NCBI GenBank assembly: GCA_036510065.1
Contig: DATCEO010000243.1
Span: 1 to 64,000, forward strand
Length of the DNA: 64,000 nt
Direction: 5' to 3'
Source: DASUBV01 sp036510065
Lineage (GTDB): Bacteria > Actinomycetota > Actinomycetes > Streptosporangiales > Streptosporangiaceae
Shown in pieces: positions 1-9,180 of the stretch; within the stretch, counting starts at the first letter, position 1, and each line of letters starts with the position of its first letter. The translations under genes and the position numbers were made by a program. The notes below the pieces were generated by a model that did not search any database, was not told the DNA's origin, and was given only the letters and a program-made list of their open reading frames with translations.

Positions 1-1
1 G

Positions 2-103
2 CTGCTGCGGCTGGTGGCGGCGGGCGCGCTCATCGTCGCCGCGGGCCTCGTCCTGCCGCACGGCGCGCCGAGCGAGCCGCCGGACTCGCCGCCGCGGCGC
101 TGA
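2..103 (+). CDS. C-terminal end of a membrane protein (partial)
   Basis: Only the last 33 codons are inside the window, ending at TGA. The residues form one hydrophobic segment (LLRLVAAGALIVAAGLVL) followed by a short proline- and arginine-rich polar tail, which is how many multi-pass transporters end. The family cannot be named from this fragment. It lies on the same strand as the nitrilase fragment 86 bp downstream, which has its own ribosome binding site. Seen: open frame and hydrophobic tail. Inferred: membrane protein. Confidence 0.55.
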   Translation: MLRLVAAGALIVAAGLVLPHGAPSEPPDSPPRR

Positions 104-189
104 CGGAACCCCGGTGCCCCGACCAGGCTGCCCAGGCGGGAAGATAGGGATCTACTTGGGACAGGACGAACAGTAGAGGAGCACGAGCG

Positions 190-510
190 ATGGCTGAAAT
201 CGTCCGGGCCGGGCTTATCCAGCAACGCTGGACCGGGGACAAGGATTCGATGATCGCGGCGGCGGTGAACCACATCCAGGCGGCCGCCTCGGCCGGCGCG
301 CAAGTGGTCTGCCTCCAGGAGCTTTTCTACGGGCCGTATTTCTGCCAGGTGCAGGACGCCGACTATTACTCCTATACCGAGGCCATCCCGCACGGGCCGA
401 CCACCCGGCTGCTGCAAGACGTGGCCCGCCAGCACGGCATCGTGATCGTGGCGCCGATGAAGTACTCGTTGGCCACCGCCGAGGCCGGCTGCTCCAGCTG
501 CCACAGGTAG
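190..510 (+). pseudogene. Nitrilase/beta-ureidopropionase-like gene, 5' fragment (copy A)
   Basis: The ATG at 190 follows a good ribosome binding site (GAGGA at 176). The first 90 codons match the N-terminus of carbon-nitrogen hydrolases of the beta-ureidopropionase/N-carbamoylputrescine amidase type, including the catalytic Glu in CLQELFYGPYF. After the residues VAPM (to about base 459) the frame enters the antisense of copy B, adds a few meaningless codons and stops. The catalytic Lys and Cys regions are missing; the family is normally about 280 residues long. Copy A differs from copy B at many positions (QRW/QHW, NHIQ/EAIG, HGPTTRLLQ/DGPTTDLMR), so it is a diverged paralogue and not a recent duplicate. 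It cannot encode an active enzyme. Confidence 0.85.
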
Positions 511-1070
511 GACGACAGGCCGCGGCTGGTCGCGGACGGGTTGAACACGATCCGCGCGCCGGCCAGCCCGAGGGCACGCCAGCCCTCCGGGAAGTGCCGG
601 TCGTAGCAGATGTACACGCCGATGCGGCCGACGGCCGTGTCGAACACCGGATAGCCGAGATTGCCGGGCCGGAAGTAGAACTTCTCCCAGAACCCCTTGA
701 CCTGCGGCAGATGCGTCTTGCGGTACTTGCCCAGGTAGCTGCCGTCGGCGTCGATCACCGCGGCGGTGTTGTAGTACAGGCCCGGCTGCTCCTGCTCATA
801 CATCGGCACCACGAGGACGACGCCGTGCCGGCTGGCCACCTCGCGCATGAGGTCCGTGGTCGGGCCGTCGGGGATCGCCTCGGTGTAGGAGTAGTAGTCG
901 GCGTCCTGCACCTGGCAGAAGTACGGCCCGTAGAACAGCTCCTGCAGGCACACCACCTGCGCCCCGGCCGACGCGGCCGCGCCGATGGCCTCAACCGCCG
1001 CCGCGATCATGGAGTCCTTGTCGCCGGTCCAGTGCTGCTGAACCAGTCCCGCCCGGACCACCGCGGCCAT
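372..1070 (-). pseudogene. Nitrilase/beta-ureidopropionase-like gene, truncated at the 3' end (copy B)
   Basis: The start at 1070 has a strong ribosome binding site (GGGAGG, 5 bp spacing). The frame keeps all three catalytic regions of the nitrilase superfamily: Glu in CLQELFYGPYF, Lys in GKYRKTHLP and Cys in GVYICYDRHFPEG. Family-like sequence runs to ANEYFIGA (about base 450). Beyond that the frame reads antisense into copy A (TITMPCW and onward) and stops at 372, so roughly the last 70-75 residues of the fold are lost. Known role of the family: hydrolysis of N-carbamoyl-beta-alanine in reductive pyrimidine breakdown, or of related N-carbamoyl amines. The nearby mmsA and aminotransferase genes suit that pathway. 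The product is probably non-functional because the C-terminal strands support the core and oligomer contacts. Confidence 0.85.
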
Positions 1071-1168
1071 AGGTGCCTCCCTTGCCTCGACGCTGACCCG
1101 GCGATTATTCCCGTTCTCCGGCCGGGAAGCACGGCGGCCCTACCGTGAACCATACGACCGCCGCCGTC

Positions 1169-2314
1169 TCAGCGCCGGAACAGGGCCGCGACCTGGTCCC
1201 GCGGCAGGGCGACGCTGAGGTGGCCATCCCGGCCGGTCATGTCCTCGTTGGCAACCAGCGCGTTGGCGACCGCCTCCTCGGTGGCCTGGACGACCGCGGC
1301 GTAAAACGGGTCGAGGAACCCCCACGGGATGAAGCGCAGCTGGTCATAGCCGGATCCGCCGGGGCCGTCCGCCGCGTCGGCCCACAGCGTTTGCACGCCC
1401 GGCGTGACCCCGCCGGGATTGCCGGTGGAGAAGGCCAGGAACAGGTCGCCGGAGAAGTGCGAACCAGTGGTGCCCGTCCGCGCCAGGCCGAGCGTCACCC
1501 GCCGGGCGAGCGCCTTGCACTGGTGCGGGAGCAGCGGAGCGTCGGTGCCCACCACGACGATGACCGAGCCGGCGCCGGGCGGGGCGGCGAAGCTGTCGGC
1601 CATCGGATCGGCTGCGGTCACCAGCTGGCCCACCCGCAGGCCCGCCAGCGTGAGCTCCTGCCGGGAGCCGAAGTTCGCCTGCACGAACGCGCCCACCGTG
1701 TAGCCGGCGCCGCGGTAATCCACCAGCCGGGACGCGGTGCCCGATCCGCCCTTGAAGCCGTAGCAGTTCATCCCGGTGCCGCCGCCGACCGAGCCCTCCT
1801 CGACCCCGCCGCCGGCCGCCCCCTCCAGGGCCGCCGCGGCGAGCTGCTCGGTCACGTGCCGGCCGTTAATATCGTTGAGGTAGCCGTCCCAGGTCTCGGC
1901 GGCCACGGGGAGCAGCCAGGCGTCGGCCAGCCGGGGGTGGTGGCGCACCGTCCAGGCGATGACCGCGGCGTGCGCCACGCCCACCGCGTGGGTGTTGGTG
2001 ATGGCGACCGGACCGGAGAACGTGCCGGACTCCTCGATCCAGGAGACGCCGGTCATCTCCCCGTTGCCGTTCTGGGAGAAGAAGCCGGCGAGCACCGGGT
2101 CGCCAGGCTGGGCCCGGCCGCGCGGGTGAATGGCGGTCACCCCCGTCCGGACCGATGCGCCCGCGACGAGGGTGGCGTAGCCCACCTCCACGCCGGGCAC
2201 GTCGGTGATCGCGTTCCACCGGCCCGGCGTCCCGTCAAACGGGATGCCCAGCGCCCGCGCCCGCGGCCGGGCCGCCGGCGTGGCCGCGTGCGGGTCGCGA
2301 TCGCCGTCTGTCAC
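1169..2314 (-). CDS. P1 family peptidase (DmpA/BapA-type aminopeptidase)
   Basis: 381 residues from a GTG start with AGGAG about 9 bp upstream. This is a self-cleaving N-terminal-nucleophile hydrolase of the DmpA/BapA (peptidase S58) family, whose members release N-terminal residues or cleave beta-amino-acid peptides. Seen: the start region FDGTPGRWNAITDVPGVEVG, the glycine-rich GSVGGGTGM at 174-182, and the GAGSVIVVVGTDAPL motif in which Ser250 would become the nucleophile after cleavage of the Gly249-Ser250 bond. No signal peptide, so it acts in the cytoplasm. It sits 41 bp after mmsA on the same strand. A beta-aminopeptidase beside beta-alanine-type catabolic genes is sensible, but the true substrate is unknown. 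Confidence 0.9.
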   Translation of the reverse strand: MTDGDRDPHAATPAARPRARALGIPFDGTPGRWNAITDVPGVEVGYATLVAGASVRTGVTAIHPRGRAQPGDPVLAGFFSQNGNGEMTGVSWIEESGTFSGPVAITNTHAVGVAHAAVIAWTVRHHPRLADAWLLPVAAETWDGYLNDINGRHVTEQLAAAALEGAAGGGVEEGSVGGGTGMNCYGFKGGSGTASRLVDYRGAGYTVGAFVQANFGSRQELTLAGLRVGQLVTAADPMADSFAAPPGAGSVIVVVGTDAPLLPHQCKALARRVTLGLARTGTTGSHFSGDLFLAFSTGNPGGVTPGVQTLWADAADGPGGSGYDQLRFIPWGFLDPFYAAVVQATEEAVANALVANEDMTGRDGHLSVALPRDQVAALFRR

Positions 2315-2355
2315 CTTGGGCTGCTCCTAGTTAACGCTGCTACTGATTGACGCTA

Positions 2356-3867
2356 TTACTGGTTGACCGGGAAGCCGAGGTTGACGCCGCCGTGGCTGGG
2401 GTCCAGCCAGCGCGAGGTGACGGCCTTGCCGCGGGTGTAGAAGTGCACGCCCTCGGTGCCGTGGACATGGGTGTCGCCGAACAGCGACGCCTTCCAGCCG
2501 CCGAAGGAGTAGAACGCCATCGGCACCGGGATCGGCACGTTCACGCCGACCATGCCCACCTCGACCTCATGGGTGAACCGGCGCGCCGCGCCGCCGTCGT
2601 TGGTGAAGATCGCCGTCCCGTTCCCGTACGGGTTGCCGTTGATGACCTCCAGCGCGCTGGCGTAGCTGTCGGCCCGCACGACCGACAGCACCGGCCCGAA
2701 GATCTCGTCGGTGTAGCAGCTCATCGCGGGCGTGACGTGGTCCAGCAGGCTCGGGCCCAGCCAGAACCCGTCGGCCGCGCCGCCGGTCACCGGGTGCTGC
2801 CGGCCGTCAATCGCGAGCACGGCGCCCTCGGCAGCGCCGGAGTCCAGGTAGGACGCCACCTTGTCCCGGTGCGCCCGGGTGACGAGCGGGCCCATCTCCG
2901 AGCCGGGATCATCGCCCGGCCCGACCCGCAGCCCCGCCACCCGCTCGGTGATCCTGGCAATCAGCTCGTCGCCGACCGGGTCGACCGCCACGACGACCGA
3001 GATGGCCATGCACCGCTCCCCCGCCGAGCCGAACCCGGCCGACACCGCCGCGTCCGCGGCCAGGTCCAGGTCCGCGTCCGGCAGCACCACCATGTGGTTC
3101 TTCGCGCCGCCCAGCGCCTGCACCCGCTTGCCCGCCGCCGTCCCCGTCTGCGACACATACCGGGCGATCGGCGTGGACCCGACGAAGCTCACCGCCCGGA
3201 CATCGGGATGGGTCAGCAGGCCGTCGACCGCTCCCTTCCCGCCGTGCAGCACGTTAAAGGCGCCGTCGGGCAGCCCGGCCTCGGCCAGCAGCTCGGCCAG
3301 CAGCAGCGACGCCGACGGGTCCTTCTCCGACGGCTTGAGGATGAACGTGTTCCCGCAGGCCAGCGCGATGGGGAACATCCACATCGGGACCATCGCGGGG
3401 AAGTTGAACGGGGTGATGCCCGCGACCACCCCCACCGGCTGGCGGATCGAGTAGGCATCGACCCCGGTGGACACGTTCTCGGAGAAGGATCCCTTGAGCA
3501 GGTGCGGGATTCCGCAGGCAAAGTCGACCACCTCCAGGCCCCGCGCTACCTCCCCGGCCGCGTCGGAGGCGACCTTGCCATGCTCGGCCGTAATCAAGGC
3601 GGCCAGGCCGGCCTGGTGCGACCGGACCAGCTCGCGGAAGGCGAACATGACCCCGGCCCGCTTGACCAGGGAGGTCTCCCGCCACGCGGGCAGGGCCCCG
3701 GCCGCCGCCGCCACCGCCGCGTCCACCTCCGCCCGGCCGGCATAGTCGACGGTGCCGCTCACCTGGCCCGTCGCCGGGTTGTAGATGTCGCCGCGCTCAC
3801 CCGGCTGGCCCGTCCACGGCTTCCCGCCGATCCAGTGCGTGCGGTGCTGGCCTGCCGTCTGCTCCAT
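2356..3867 (-). CDS. mmsA: CoA-acylating methylmalonate-semialdehyde dehydrogenase
   Basis: 503 residues. It oxidises methylmalonate or malonate semialdehyde with NAD+ and CoA to propionyl- or acetyl-CoA plus CO2, in valine, myo-inositol and beta-alanine/pyrimidine breakdown. Seen: ITPFNFPAMVP at 151-161, NAD-binding FVGSTPIA near 229, catalytic Cys286 in GSAGERCMAIS, and ALGGAKN at 251-257 where ordinary aldehyde dehydrogenases carry a Glu (LELGGK). Lack of that Glu is typical of the CoA-acylating subfamily. The ATG at 3867 is preferred because AGAAGGG lies 7 bp upstream; an ATG two codons earlier is too close. With the nitrilase remnants and the aminotransferase it completes a beta-alanine to acetyl-CoA route. 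Confidence 0.95.
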   Translation of the reverse strand: MEQTAGQHRTHWIGGKPWTGQPGERGDIYNPATGQVSGTVDYAGRAEVDAAVAAAAGALPAWRETSLVKRAGVMFAFRELVRSHQAGLAALITAEHGKVASDAAGEVARGLEVVDFACGIPHLLKGSFSENVSTGVDAYSIRQPVGVVAGITPFNFPAMVPMWMFPIALACGNTFILKPSEKDPSASLLLAELLAEAGLPDGAFNVLHGGKGAVDGLLTHPDVRAVSFVGSTPIARYVSQTGTAAGKRVQALGGAKNHMVVLPDADLDLAADAAVSAGFGSAGERCMAISVVVAVDPVGDELIARITERVAGLRVGPGDDPGSEMGPLVTRAHRDKVASYLDSGAAEGAVLAIDGRQHPVTGGAADGFWLGPSLLDHVTPAMSCYTDEIFGPVLSVVRADSYASALEVINGNPYGNGTAIFTNDGGAARRFTHEVEVGMVGVNVPIPVPMAFYSFGGWKASLFGDTHVHGTEGVHFYTRGKAVTSRWLDPSHGGVNLGFPVNQ

Positions 3868-3983
3868 AACCATGCCCTTCTGCGGTCCTGCGGTCCTGCT
3901 GGCCCGGACCCAGTCTGCCGTCAGCCGGCCACCCGGCCAAGTGACGGGATGTCAGGGACAACTCAGTCATGCTGTCACGAGGA

Positions 3984-5177
3984 TCACTGCGCCTCCTGCC
4001 GGGCGGGTGACCAGGGCCGCAGGGCCAGGGCCAGGGCCGGGAACAGTAGCACCGACACCACGGCGGCGCCCAGCAGCGCCGCGGCCGTCGCCGGGGTCAG
4101 CAGGCCGAGGCTGCGGCCCACCTCGGCGACCACCACCGGGAAGGTGAGCGTGGTGGCCTGCAGCAGGCCGGCGGCAACGGCCGGCCGGCTACCCACGCGG
4201 CCCCGGAACAGCAGCGCCGGACCGCCGCGGACCAGCAGGATGGCGGCAACCAGCGCGGGCAGCAGCGCCAGCGCGGACGGGCTGGCCAGCAGCGAGCGGA
4301 CATCGAACTGCACGCCGGTGACGACGAAGAACACCGGGACCAGGAACCCGTAGCCGATGGCGTGCAGCTTGCCCTGGAAGCGCTTCTGGGTCGGCCGGTC
4401 GTCCCGGTCGGCCACTCGCAGCACGATGCCGGCCACGAACGCGCCGAGCAGCGCGTCGACGCCGAACTCGTGGGCCAGAGCGGTGAACACCAGCAGGACC
4501 ACGAAGGCGCCGCGGACCCGCAGCTGCGAGGTCGAGTCATCCGAGGCCAGCAGTACCCGGCGCATCCACGGCGACCGCCAGAACCGTCGCAGCGCGATCG
4601 CGCCGGCCAGGGCCGCCACGCCCAGCCCCACCACGTAAAGGATCTGGACGGGGGTGGATTCCGGCTGAGCGGAGAACAGAATGGTCAGGAGCAGCAGCGA
4701 GCCGAATTCCCCGACCGAGCCCGATATCACCACGAGCTGCCCGAAGTCGGTATGGATGTCGCCGGCGTCCCGGAGCACCGGGACTAGTACTCCCAGGGAG
4801 CTGGCCGTCAGGGACAGGGCCAGCAGCCGGATATCTGCGCCGGGCGCGATCTGCCCGAGCGCGGCGGCCACGGCGAAGCCCAGCCCGATGCTGATCGCGA
4901 AGCTGAGGGCCGACAGGTTAAAGGCCGGGCCGCGAAAGCGCTCTGGCTCTACTTCCTGCCCGGCCAGGAACAGCAGGAAGCCGAACCCCAGCAGGTACAG
5001 GACGTAGACCGCGCCGGTCGCGTGCACCAGGTTCAGGCCCTGCGGCCCGATGGCCAGGCCGGCCAGCACTTCCAGGACCACCGGCGGGACGAGCCGCCGG
5101 GGTATCAGGCCCGCGACAATGGGCGCGACGAACGCCGCGACCGCCACGATCAGCAGTCCCGCGTACTGCACGCTCAT
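3984..5177 (-). CDS. Cation:proton antiporter, CPA2 (Kef/Nap-type) family
   Basis: 397 residues, almost entirely hydrophobic, about 12 membrane segments. Seen: the monovalent cation/proton exchanger layout, with VPPVVLEVLAGLAIGPQGL near the N-terminus and the second half beginning around the FTALAHEFGVDALLGAFVAGIVLR motif, which carries the conserved acidic residue in helix 6. There is no C-terminal TrkA/RCK domain, so it is a stand-alone membrane domain. Family role: Na+ or K+ exchange for H+ across the cytoplasmic membrane. It is separated from mmsA by 116 bp and is probably its own unit. The transported ion cannot be deduced. Confidence 0.9.
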   Translation of the reverse strand: MSVQYAGLLIVAVAAFVAPIVAGLIPRRLVPPVVLEVLAGLAIGPQGLNLVHATGAVYVLYLLGFGFLLFLAGQEVEPERFRGPAFNLSALSFAISIGLGFAVAAALGQIAPGADIRLLALSLTASSLGVLVPVLRDAGDIHTDFGQLVVISGSVGEFGSLLLLTILFSAQPESTPVQILYVVGLGVAALAGAIALRRFWRSPWMRRVLLASDDSTSQLRVRGAFVVLLVFTALAHEFGVDALLGAFVAGIVLRVADRDDRPTQKRFQGKLHAIGYGFLVPVFFVVTGVQFDVRSLLASPSALALLPALVAAILLVRGGPALLFRGRVGSRPAVAAGLLQATTLTFPVVVAEVGRSLGLLTPATAAALLGAAVVSVLLFPALALALRPWSPARQEAQ

Positions 5178-5299
5178 CGGCGCTCGTCCTGCGACCGCCG
5201 GCGCTCATCCGCGCTCACTGCACGCTCCCCCCGCGCCGGCCGCTGAGGCCCGGCTCCGCCCCCGGTCTGGAGTTACTACCCAGGCGCGGGGCGAAGCGA

Positions 5300-6178
5300 T
5301 CAGGCGGGCGGACCGCCGGGCGGCGAAGAGGTGGGGGGATAGCTGGGCGGGGGGCCGGCCGGGGGGTACTCGCCCCCGGGGGGCGGCCCGTAACCACCGG
5401 GGCTCTCGCCTGGCGCGCCGTAGCCGCCGGGCTGCCCGTAACCACCGGCACCGCCGGCTGGCGGCCCGTACGGGCCGCCAGGCCCGCCGGCCGGCGGGCC
5501 ATAGTCGCCGGGGCCAGCAACTGGAGCTCCGACCAGCCGGTAGTAGATCAGCGTGACGATCAGGGCCAGGAAGGGCGCCACGACCGTCCCGGATACCACC
5601 GTGCTGATCCCGTTGCGCAGTCCGAGCGGCAGGGCGGCCAGCAGGAGGCCGAGGACGAGGCTGAGGACGATGGTGATGATCCACACCAGGACCAGCGTGC
5701 CGAAGACATGCCAGCCGCGGCCGCGGACCAGCTGCTGGCTCCGGCCGAAGGACTGGAGGGCACCGGCCCGCTCGATCACGATTACCGGAACGATGACCGC
5801 CCAGATAGTGATCAGGTACAGGCCGGGGACGATGAGGATGATCAGCCCGATGGTGATGGCGATACCGGCCAGGATCGCGGCCACCGTGACTGGCAGCAGA
5901 GACGGCATCGCCGCCTTGACGGTCTCGCTCCAGGACAGGTCCACCCGGCCGTCTCGGATGTCCTGGACCGCCTTGACCAGCGCGGCCTGGACGAGAAATC
6001 CCGCCAGCAGGGTGATGATGATGCCCAGGAACGCGACGATGAGACCGCCGGCCAGCGAGATGATCCCGTCAAGAACGGCGGCGGCCAGATAGATGACGAA
6101 AGCGATCACTATCAGGTGCAGGGCATGTGCCCGGTACATCCGCCAGGCTTCACCAAAGACGCCCGAAAGTGGATTCAT
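5300..6178 (-). CDS. Membrane protein with GDPD-type membrane domain and Gly/Pro tail
   Basis: 292 residues. The first about 215 residues form several membrane segments resembling the glycerophosphodiester phosphodiesterase membrane domain/YciC group (MNPLSGVFGEAWRMYRAHAL start, DIRDGR and FGRSQQLVRGRGWHVFG motifs). The last about 75 residues are a low-complexity tail rich in YGPPAGG-type units, common in actinomycete envelope proteins. No catalytic domain is attached. The ATG at 6178 is the first codon of the conserved region. Function unknown; a role in membrane organisation or as a partner protein is a guess. Confidence 0.8.
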   Translation of the reverse strand: MNPLSGVFGEAWRMYRAHALHLIVIAFVIYLAAAVLDGIISLAGGLIVAFLGIIITLLAGFLVQAALVKAVQDIRDGRVDLSWSETVKAAMPSLLPVTVAAILAGIAITIGLIILIVPGLYLITIWAVIVPVIVIERAGALQSFGRSQQLVRGRGWHVFGTLVLVWIITIVLSLVLGLLLAALPLGLRNGISTVVSGTVVAPFLALIVTLIYYRLVGAPVAGPGDYGPPAGGPGGPYGPPAGGAGGYGQPGGYGAPGESPGGYGPPPGGEYPPAGPPPSYPPTSSPPGGPPA

Positions 6179-6246
6179 GACGGTGATCGTAGCGCGCCGC
6201 GGGGACGGGGCGGCAGAGGCTCGCAGGCCTCTTCAGGCGCGGCTGG

Positions 6247-6266
6247 CTGAACAGCGACCTGTTCAG
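6247..6266 (-). terminator. Perfect hairpin overlapping a stop codon
   Basis: CTGAACAG-CGAC-CTGTTCAG is a perfect 8-bp stem with a 4-nt loop. It overlaps the TGA stop of the FAD oxidoreductase gene (6263-6265). No U-run follows, so it could be a rho-independent-like terminator of the GC-rich type, an mRNA 3'-end stabiliser or a protein-binding dyad. Confidence 0.4.
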
Positions 6267-7681
6267 GAGTCGAAGCCCAGGCCGACCCGGTCCAGCGCCC
6301 GCAGCCAGAGGTTACGGCGCCCGTCGCGGCGGTCAGCGCGAGCCAGCGACCAGCAAGTCAGGCCGATGCCCGCTGAGCGCAGCGGTTCGGGCGGGAACGG
6401 GATCGGCTTGCTGCGCACCATCTCCAGCTCGGTGAGCTCGGTCGGCACCCCGGACAGCAGGTCGAGGATCACGCTGGCGCCGAACCGGCTGGCGCCGACT
6501 CCCAGCCCGGTGTACCCGGCTGCGTAGGCCAGGCGGCCCCGGCGAGCGGTGCCGAAGAAGGCGCAGAAGCGTGAGCAGGTATCGATGACCCCGCCCCAGG
6601 TGTGGGTGAAGGACAGCCCCTCGAGCTGCGGGAAGGTCTCGAAGAAATGCCGGGCCAGCATCGTGAAGGTGGCGGCCCGCTGATCCAGGGCGGCCGCGAC
6701 CTGGCCGCCGTAGTAATAGACAGCGTCGTAGCCGCCCCACAGAATCCGGTTGTCGCTAGTCAGCCGGTAATAGTGGAATTGATTCGCGCTGTCGCCCACG
6801 CCCTGCCGATCCTGCCAGCCGATGCTCGCCAGCTGCTGCGCCGATAGCGGCTCGGTCGCCAGGACGTAGTCGTAGACCGGCACCAGGTAGCTGTCCAGCC
6901 GGCGCAGCAGCGGGGCGAACGCGCCTGTGCCGAGCGCGACCTGGCGGGCCAGTACGACGCCACCCGGCGTGGCCAGGACCAGCCGTCCCGCCGATCTGCC
7001 GTGCCGGCCCGCCGGTCCGCTGCGCTCGTCGCCGATCGAGGTGACCGGCGTGTGCTCGTATATCCGCACCCCGGCCTCGAGGCAGGCCCGCCGCAGGCCC
7101 CAAGCCAGCCGGGCCGGATCCACCGTGGCGCAGCCGCCGGTATCCCACATGCCGCCTAGGTAGGCCGGCGAGTTCACGGCGGCCCGCACGGCGGACTCAT
7201 CGAGCAGCCGGATGTCGGCGCCGAGCGCGCGGGCCGCAGCCGCCGTCTCGTGCAGCGCCTCGACCTGCCAGCCGGCGGTTGCCACGGCGAGCTCCCCCGT
7301 CCGGGCGAAATCGCAGTCGATCTCGTAGCGGCCGACCGCCTTCTCGATCTCGTCCAGGTTGCGCAGGCCCAGCCGGTGCAGGGTCGGCAGCTCGGCGGGG
7401 AACCGGGTGAGCCCGTTGCCGACTCCGTGCGTGAGGCTGGCCGAGCAGAAGCCGCCGTTGCGTCCCGAGCCCGCCCAGGCCGCGCGGCGGCCCTCGAACA
7501 GCACGACGTCGCGGCCGGGATCGGCCTCCTTGGCCAGCAGCGCGGTCCACAGCCCGGTATACCCGCCGCCGACGATCGCGAGGTCGGCCGACTCCCGGCT
7601 GGCCAGGGGTGGCAGCGGCGCCGGGGCGTCGGCCCGGTCCAGCCAGTACGGCATGGGACGAGCCCCGGCCAGCGCCCTCAT
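6263..7681 (-). CDS. FAD-dependent amine oxidoreductase (PuuB-like, DAO fold)
   Basis: 472 residues. Member of the D-amino-acid-oxidase-fold flavoenzymes closest in pattern to gamma-glutamylputrescine oxidase and related amine oxidases. Seen: the N-terminal signature MPYWLDR, the FAD-binding glycine motif DLAIVGGGYTGLWTA near residue 35, the GSGRNGGFCSAS motif typical of the PuuB group, and the C-terminal GYTGLGVGAS FAD segment. Its start overlaps the stop of the aldehyde dehydrogenase gene by 4 bp (ATGA), so the two are translationally coupled: oxidase makes an aminoaldehyde, dehydrogenase oxidises it. A later in-frame ATG (MPYW) is an alternative start. Exact amine substrate unknown. Confidence 0.88.
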   Translation of the reverse strand: MRALAGARPMPYWLDRADAPAPLPPLASRESADLAIVGGGYTGLWTALLAKEADPGRDVVLFEGRRAAWAGSGRNGGFCSASLTHGVGNGLTRFPAELPTLHRLGLRNLDEIEKAVGRYEIDCDFARTGELAVATAGWQVEALHETAAAARALGADIRLLDESAVRAAVNSPAYLGGMWDTGGCATVDPARLAWGLRRACLEAGVRIYEHTPVTSIGDERSGPAGRHGRSAGRLVLATPGGVVLARQVALGTGAFAPLLRRLDSYLVPVYDYVLATEPLSAQQLASIGWQDRQGVGDSANQFHYYRLTSDNRILWGGYDAVYYYGGQVAAALDQRAATFTMLARHFFETFPQLEGLSFTHTWGGVIDTCSRFCAFFGTARRGRLAYAAGYTGLGVGASRFGASVILDLLSGVPTELTELEMVRSKPIPFPPEPLRSAGIGLTCWSLARADRRDGRRNLWLRALDRVGLGFDS

Positions 7682-9102
7682 GACTCGATGTTGCTCATCA
7701 CGTGCTTGACCCTGGTGTAGTCCTCGAATCCGTACGTCGACAGGTCCTTGCCGTACCCGGAGTTCTTGAACCCGCCGTGCGGCATCTCCGAGACGAACGG
7801 GATGTGGGTGTTAATCCAGACCGCTCCGAAGTCGAGCTGCCGCGCCATCCGCATGGCCCGGCCGTGGTCGCGCGTCCAGACGCTGGCCGCCAGCCCGTAC
7901 TTGACGCCGTTGGCCCAGCGCAGCGCCTCGTCCTCCGCGCTGAACTGCTGGACGGTAATGACCGGGCCGAAGATCTCGTCCTGGATCATCTCGTCGTCCT
8001 GGCGCAGGCCCGCCACGACGGTCGGGGCGAAGCAGTAGCCGCGGTCGCCGACGCGGTGGCCGCCGGTCACGACGGTGGCATGCTCGGGCGCCCGCTGCAC
8101 GAAGCCCTCGACGCGCTCAAGCTGTGACGGGTTGTTCAGCGGGCCGAAGTCGGCATCGAGCAGGTCCCGCCCGCCGGTTCGCAGGCCGCGAGCCCGCTGG
8201 GCCAGGGCGTCGGTGAGATCGGCACTGACCGCGGGGCCGGCCAGCACGCGGGTGGCCGCCGTGCAGTCCTGGCCCGCGTTGTAATAGGCCGCGTCGGCGA
8301 TGAGCCGGGCCGCCTGCTCGACGTCGGTATCGTCGAAAACGATCACGGGCGCCTTGCCGCCCAGCTCCAGGTGCACGCGCTTGAGGCCGGCCGCCGCCGC
8401 CTGGGCGACCTCGATGCCGGCCCGCACCGAGCCGGTGATCGACACCATCTGCGGGATCTCATGCGACACGAGCGCGCGGCCGGTGTCCCGGTCACCGCAG
8501 ATGACGTTGAATACCCCCGGCGGCAGGAACTCGGCCGCGATCTCGGCCAGCAGCAGCGTCGACACCGGCGTGGTATCGGACGGCTTGAGCACCACGGTGT
8601 TCCCGGCTGCGAGCGCGGGCGCGAACTTCCAGACGGCCATCATCATCGGGTAGTTCCAGGGCGTGACCTGGGCGCACACCCCGACCGGCTCGCGGCGGAT
8701 CATCGAGGTGTGGCCCCGCAGATACTCCCCCGCTGCCTTGCCCTCGAGGATGCGCGCGGCGCCGGCGAAGAACCGCAGCTCGTCGGCCAGCGGCGGCACC
8801 TCGTCGGACCGGGTCATCGCGACCGGCTTGCCGGTATTGCGCGACTCCGCCTCGACCAGGTCCTCGGCGCGGGCCTCGATGGCGTCGGCGAATCGCAGCA
8901 GCGCCAGGCTGCGCTCGGCCGGGGTGGTGTCCCGCCAGGTCTCGAACGCCTCCGCCGCGATCCGGAGCGCCTCGTCCACGTCCGCCGCGCCGGAGACCGG
9001 CGCCTCCAGGTAGGGCTCTCCGGTGCTGGGGTCCACGACCGCGCTGGTCCGGCCATCGCGGGCCGGGACGGGCTTGGCGCCGACGAAGTTCTGCAAGGCC
9101 AT
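7678..9102 (-). CDS. Aminobutyraldehyde dehydrogenase-type aldehyde dehydrogenase
   Basis: 474 residues. NAD(P)+ aldehyde dehydrogenase of the gamma-aminobutyraldehyde group. Seen: VTPWNYPMMM near 147, catalytic Glu246 in LELGGKAP, and catalytic Cys280 in YNAGQDCTAAT, the form found in PatD-like aminobutyraldehyde dehydrogenases. It is the first gene of a two-gene operon with the PuuB-like oxidase. A GTG one codon upstream is an alternative start; no strong ribosome binding site is seen for either. Expected job: 4-aminobutyraldehyde (from putrescine) to GABA, or the equivalent step for another diamine. The divergent Lrp-type regulator gene 129 bp away probably controls it. Confidence 0.9.
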   Translation of the reverse strand: MALQNFVGAKPVPARDGRTSAVVDPSTGEPYLEAPVSGAADVDEALRIAAEAFETWRDTTPAERSLALLRFADAIEARAEDLVEAESRNTGKPVAMTRSDEVPPLADELRFFAGAARILEGKAAGEYLRGHTSMIRREPVGVCAQVTPWNYPMMMAVWKFAPALAAGNTVVLKPSDTTPVSTLLLAEIAAEFLPPGVFNVICGDRDTGRALVSHEIPQMVSITGSVRAGIEVAQAAAAGLKRVHLELGGKAPVIVFDDTDVEQAARLIADAAYYNAGQDCTAATRVLAGPAVSADLTDALAQRARGLRTGGRDLLDADFGPLNNPSQLERVEGFVQRAPEHATVVTGGHRVGDRGYCFAPTVVAGLRQDDEMIQDEIFGPVITVQQFSAEDEALRWANGVKYGLAASVWTRDHGRAMRMARQLDFGAVWINTHIPFVSEMPHGGFKNSGYGKDLSTYGFEDYTRVKHVMSNIES

Positions 9103-9180
9103 CACGCCACGATGCTGGCAGAGAATCCGACCTTATACAAGTGAATCAGTGACGAAAGCGGCCGCGTGCTACGGAATCAG

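Noticed and set aside
190..1070. Inverted amplification artefact of one gene
   Set aside because: The two arms differ at many residues, so they are separate paralogues; only the junction itself remains suspect.
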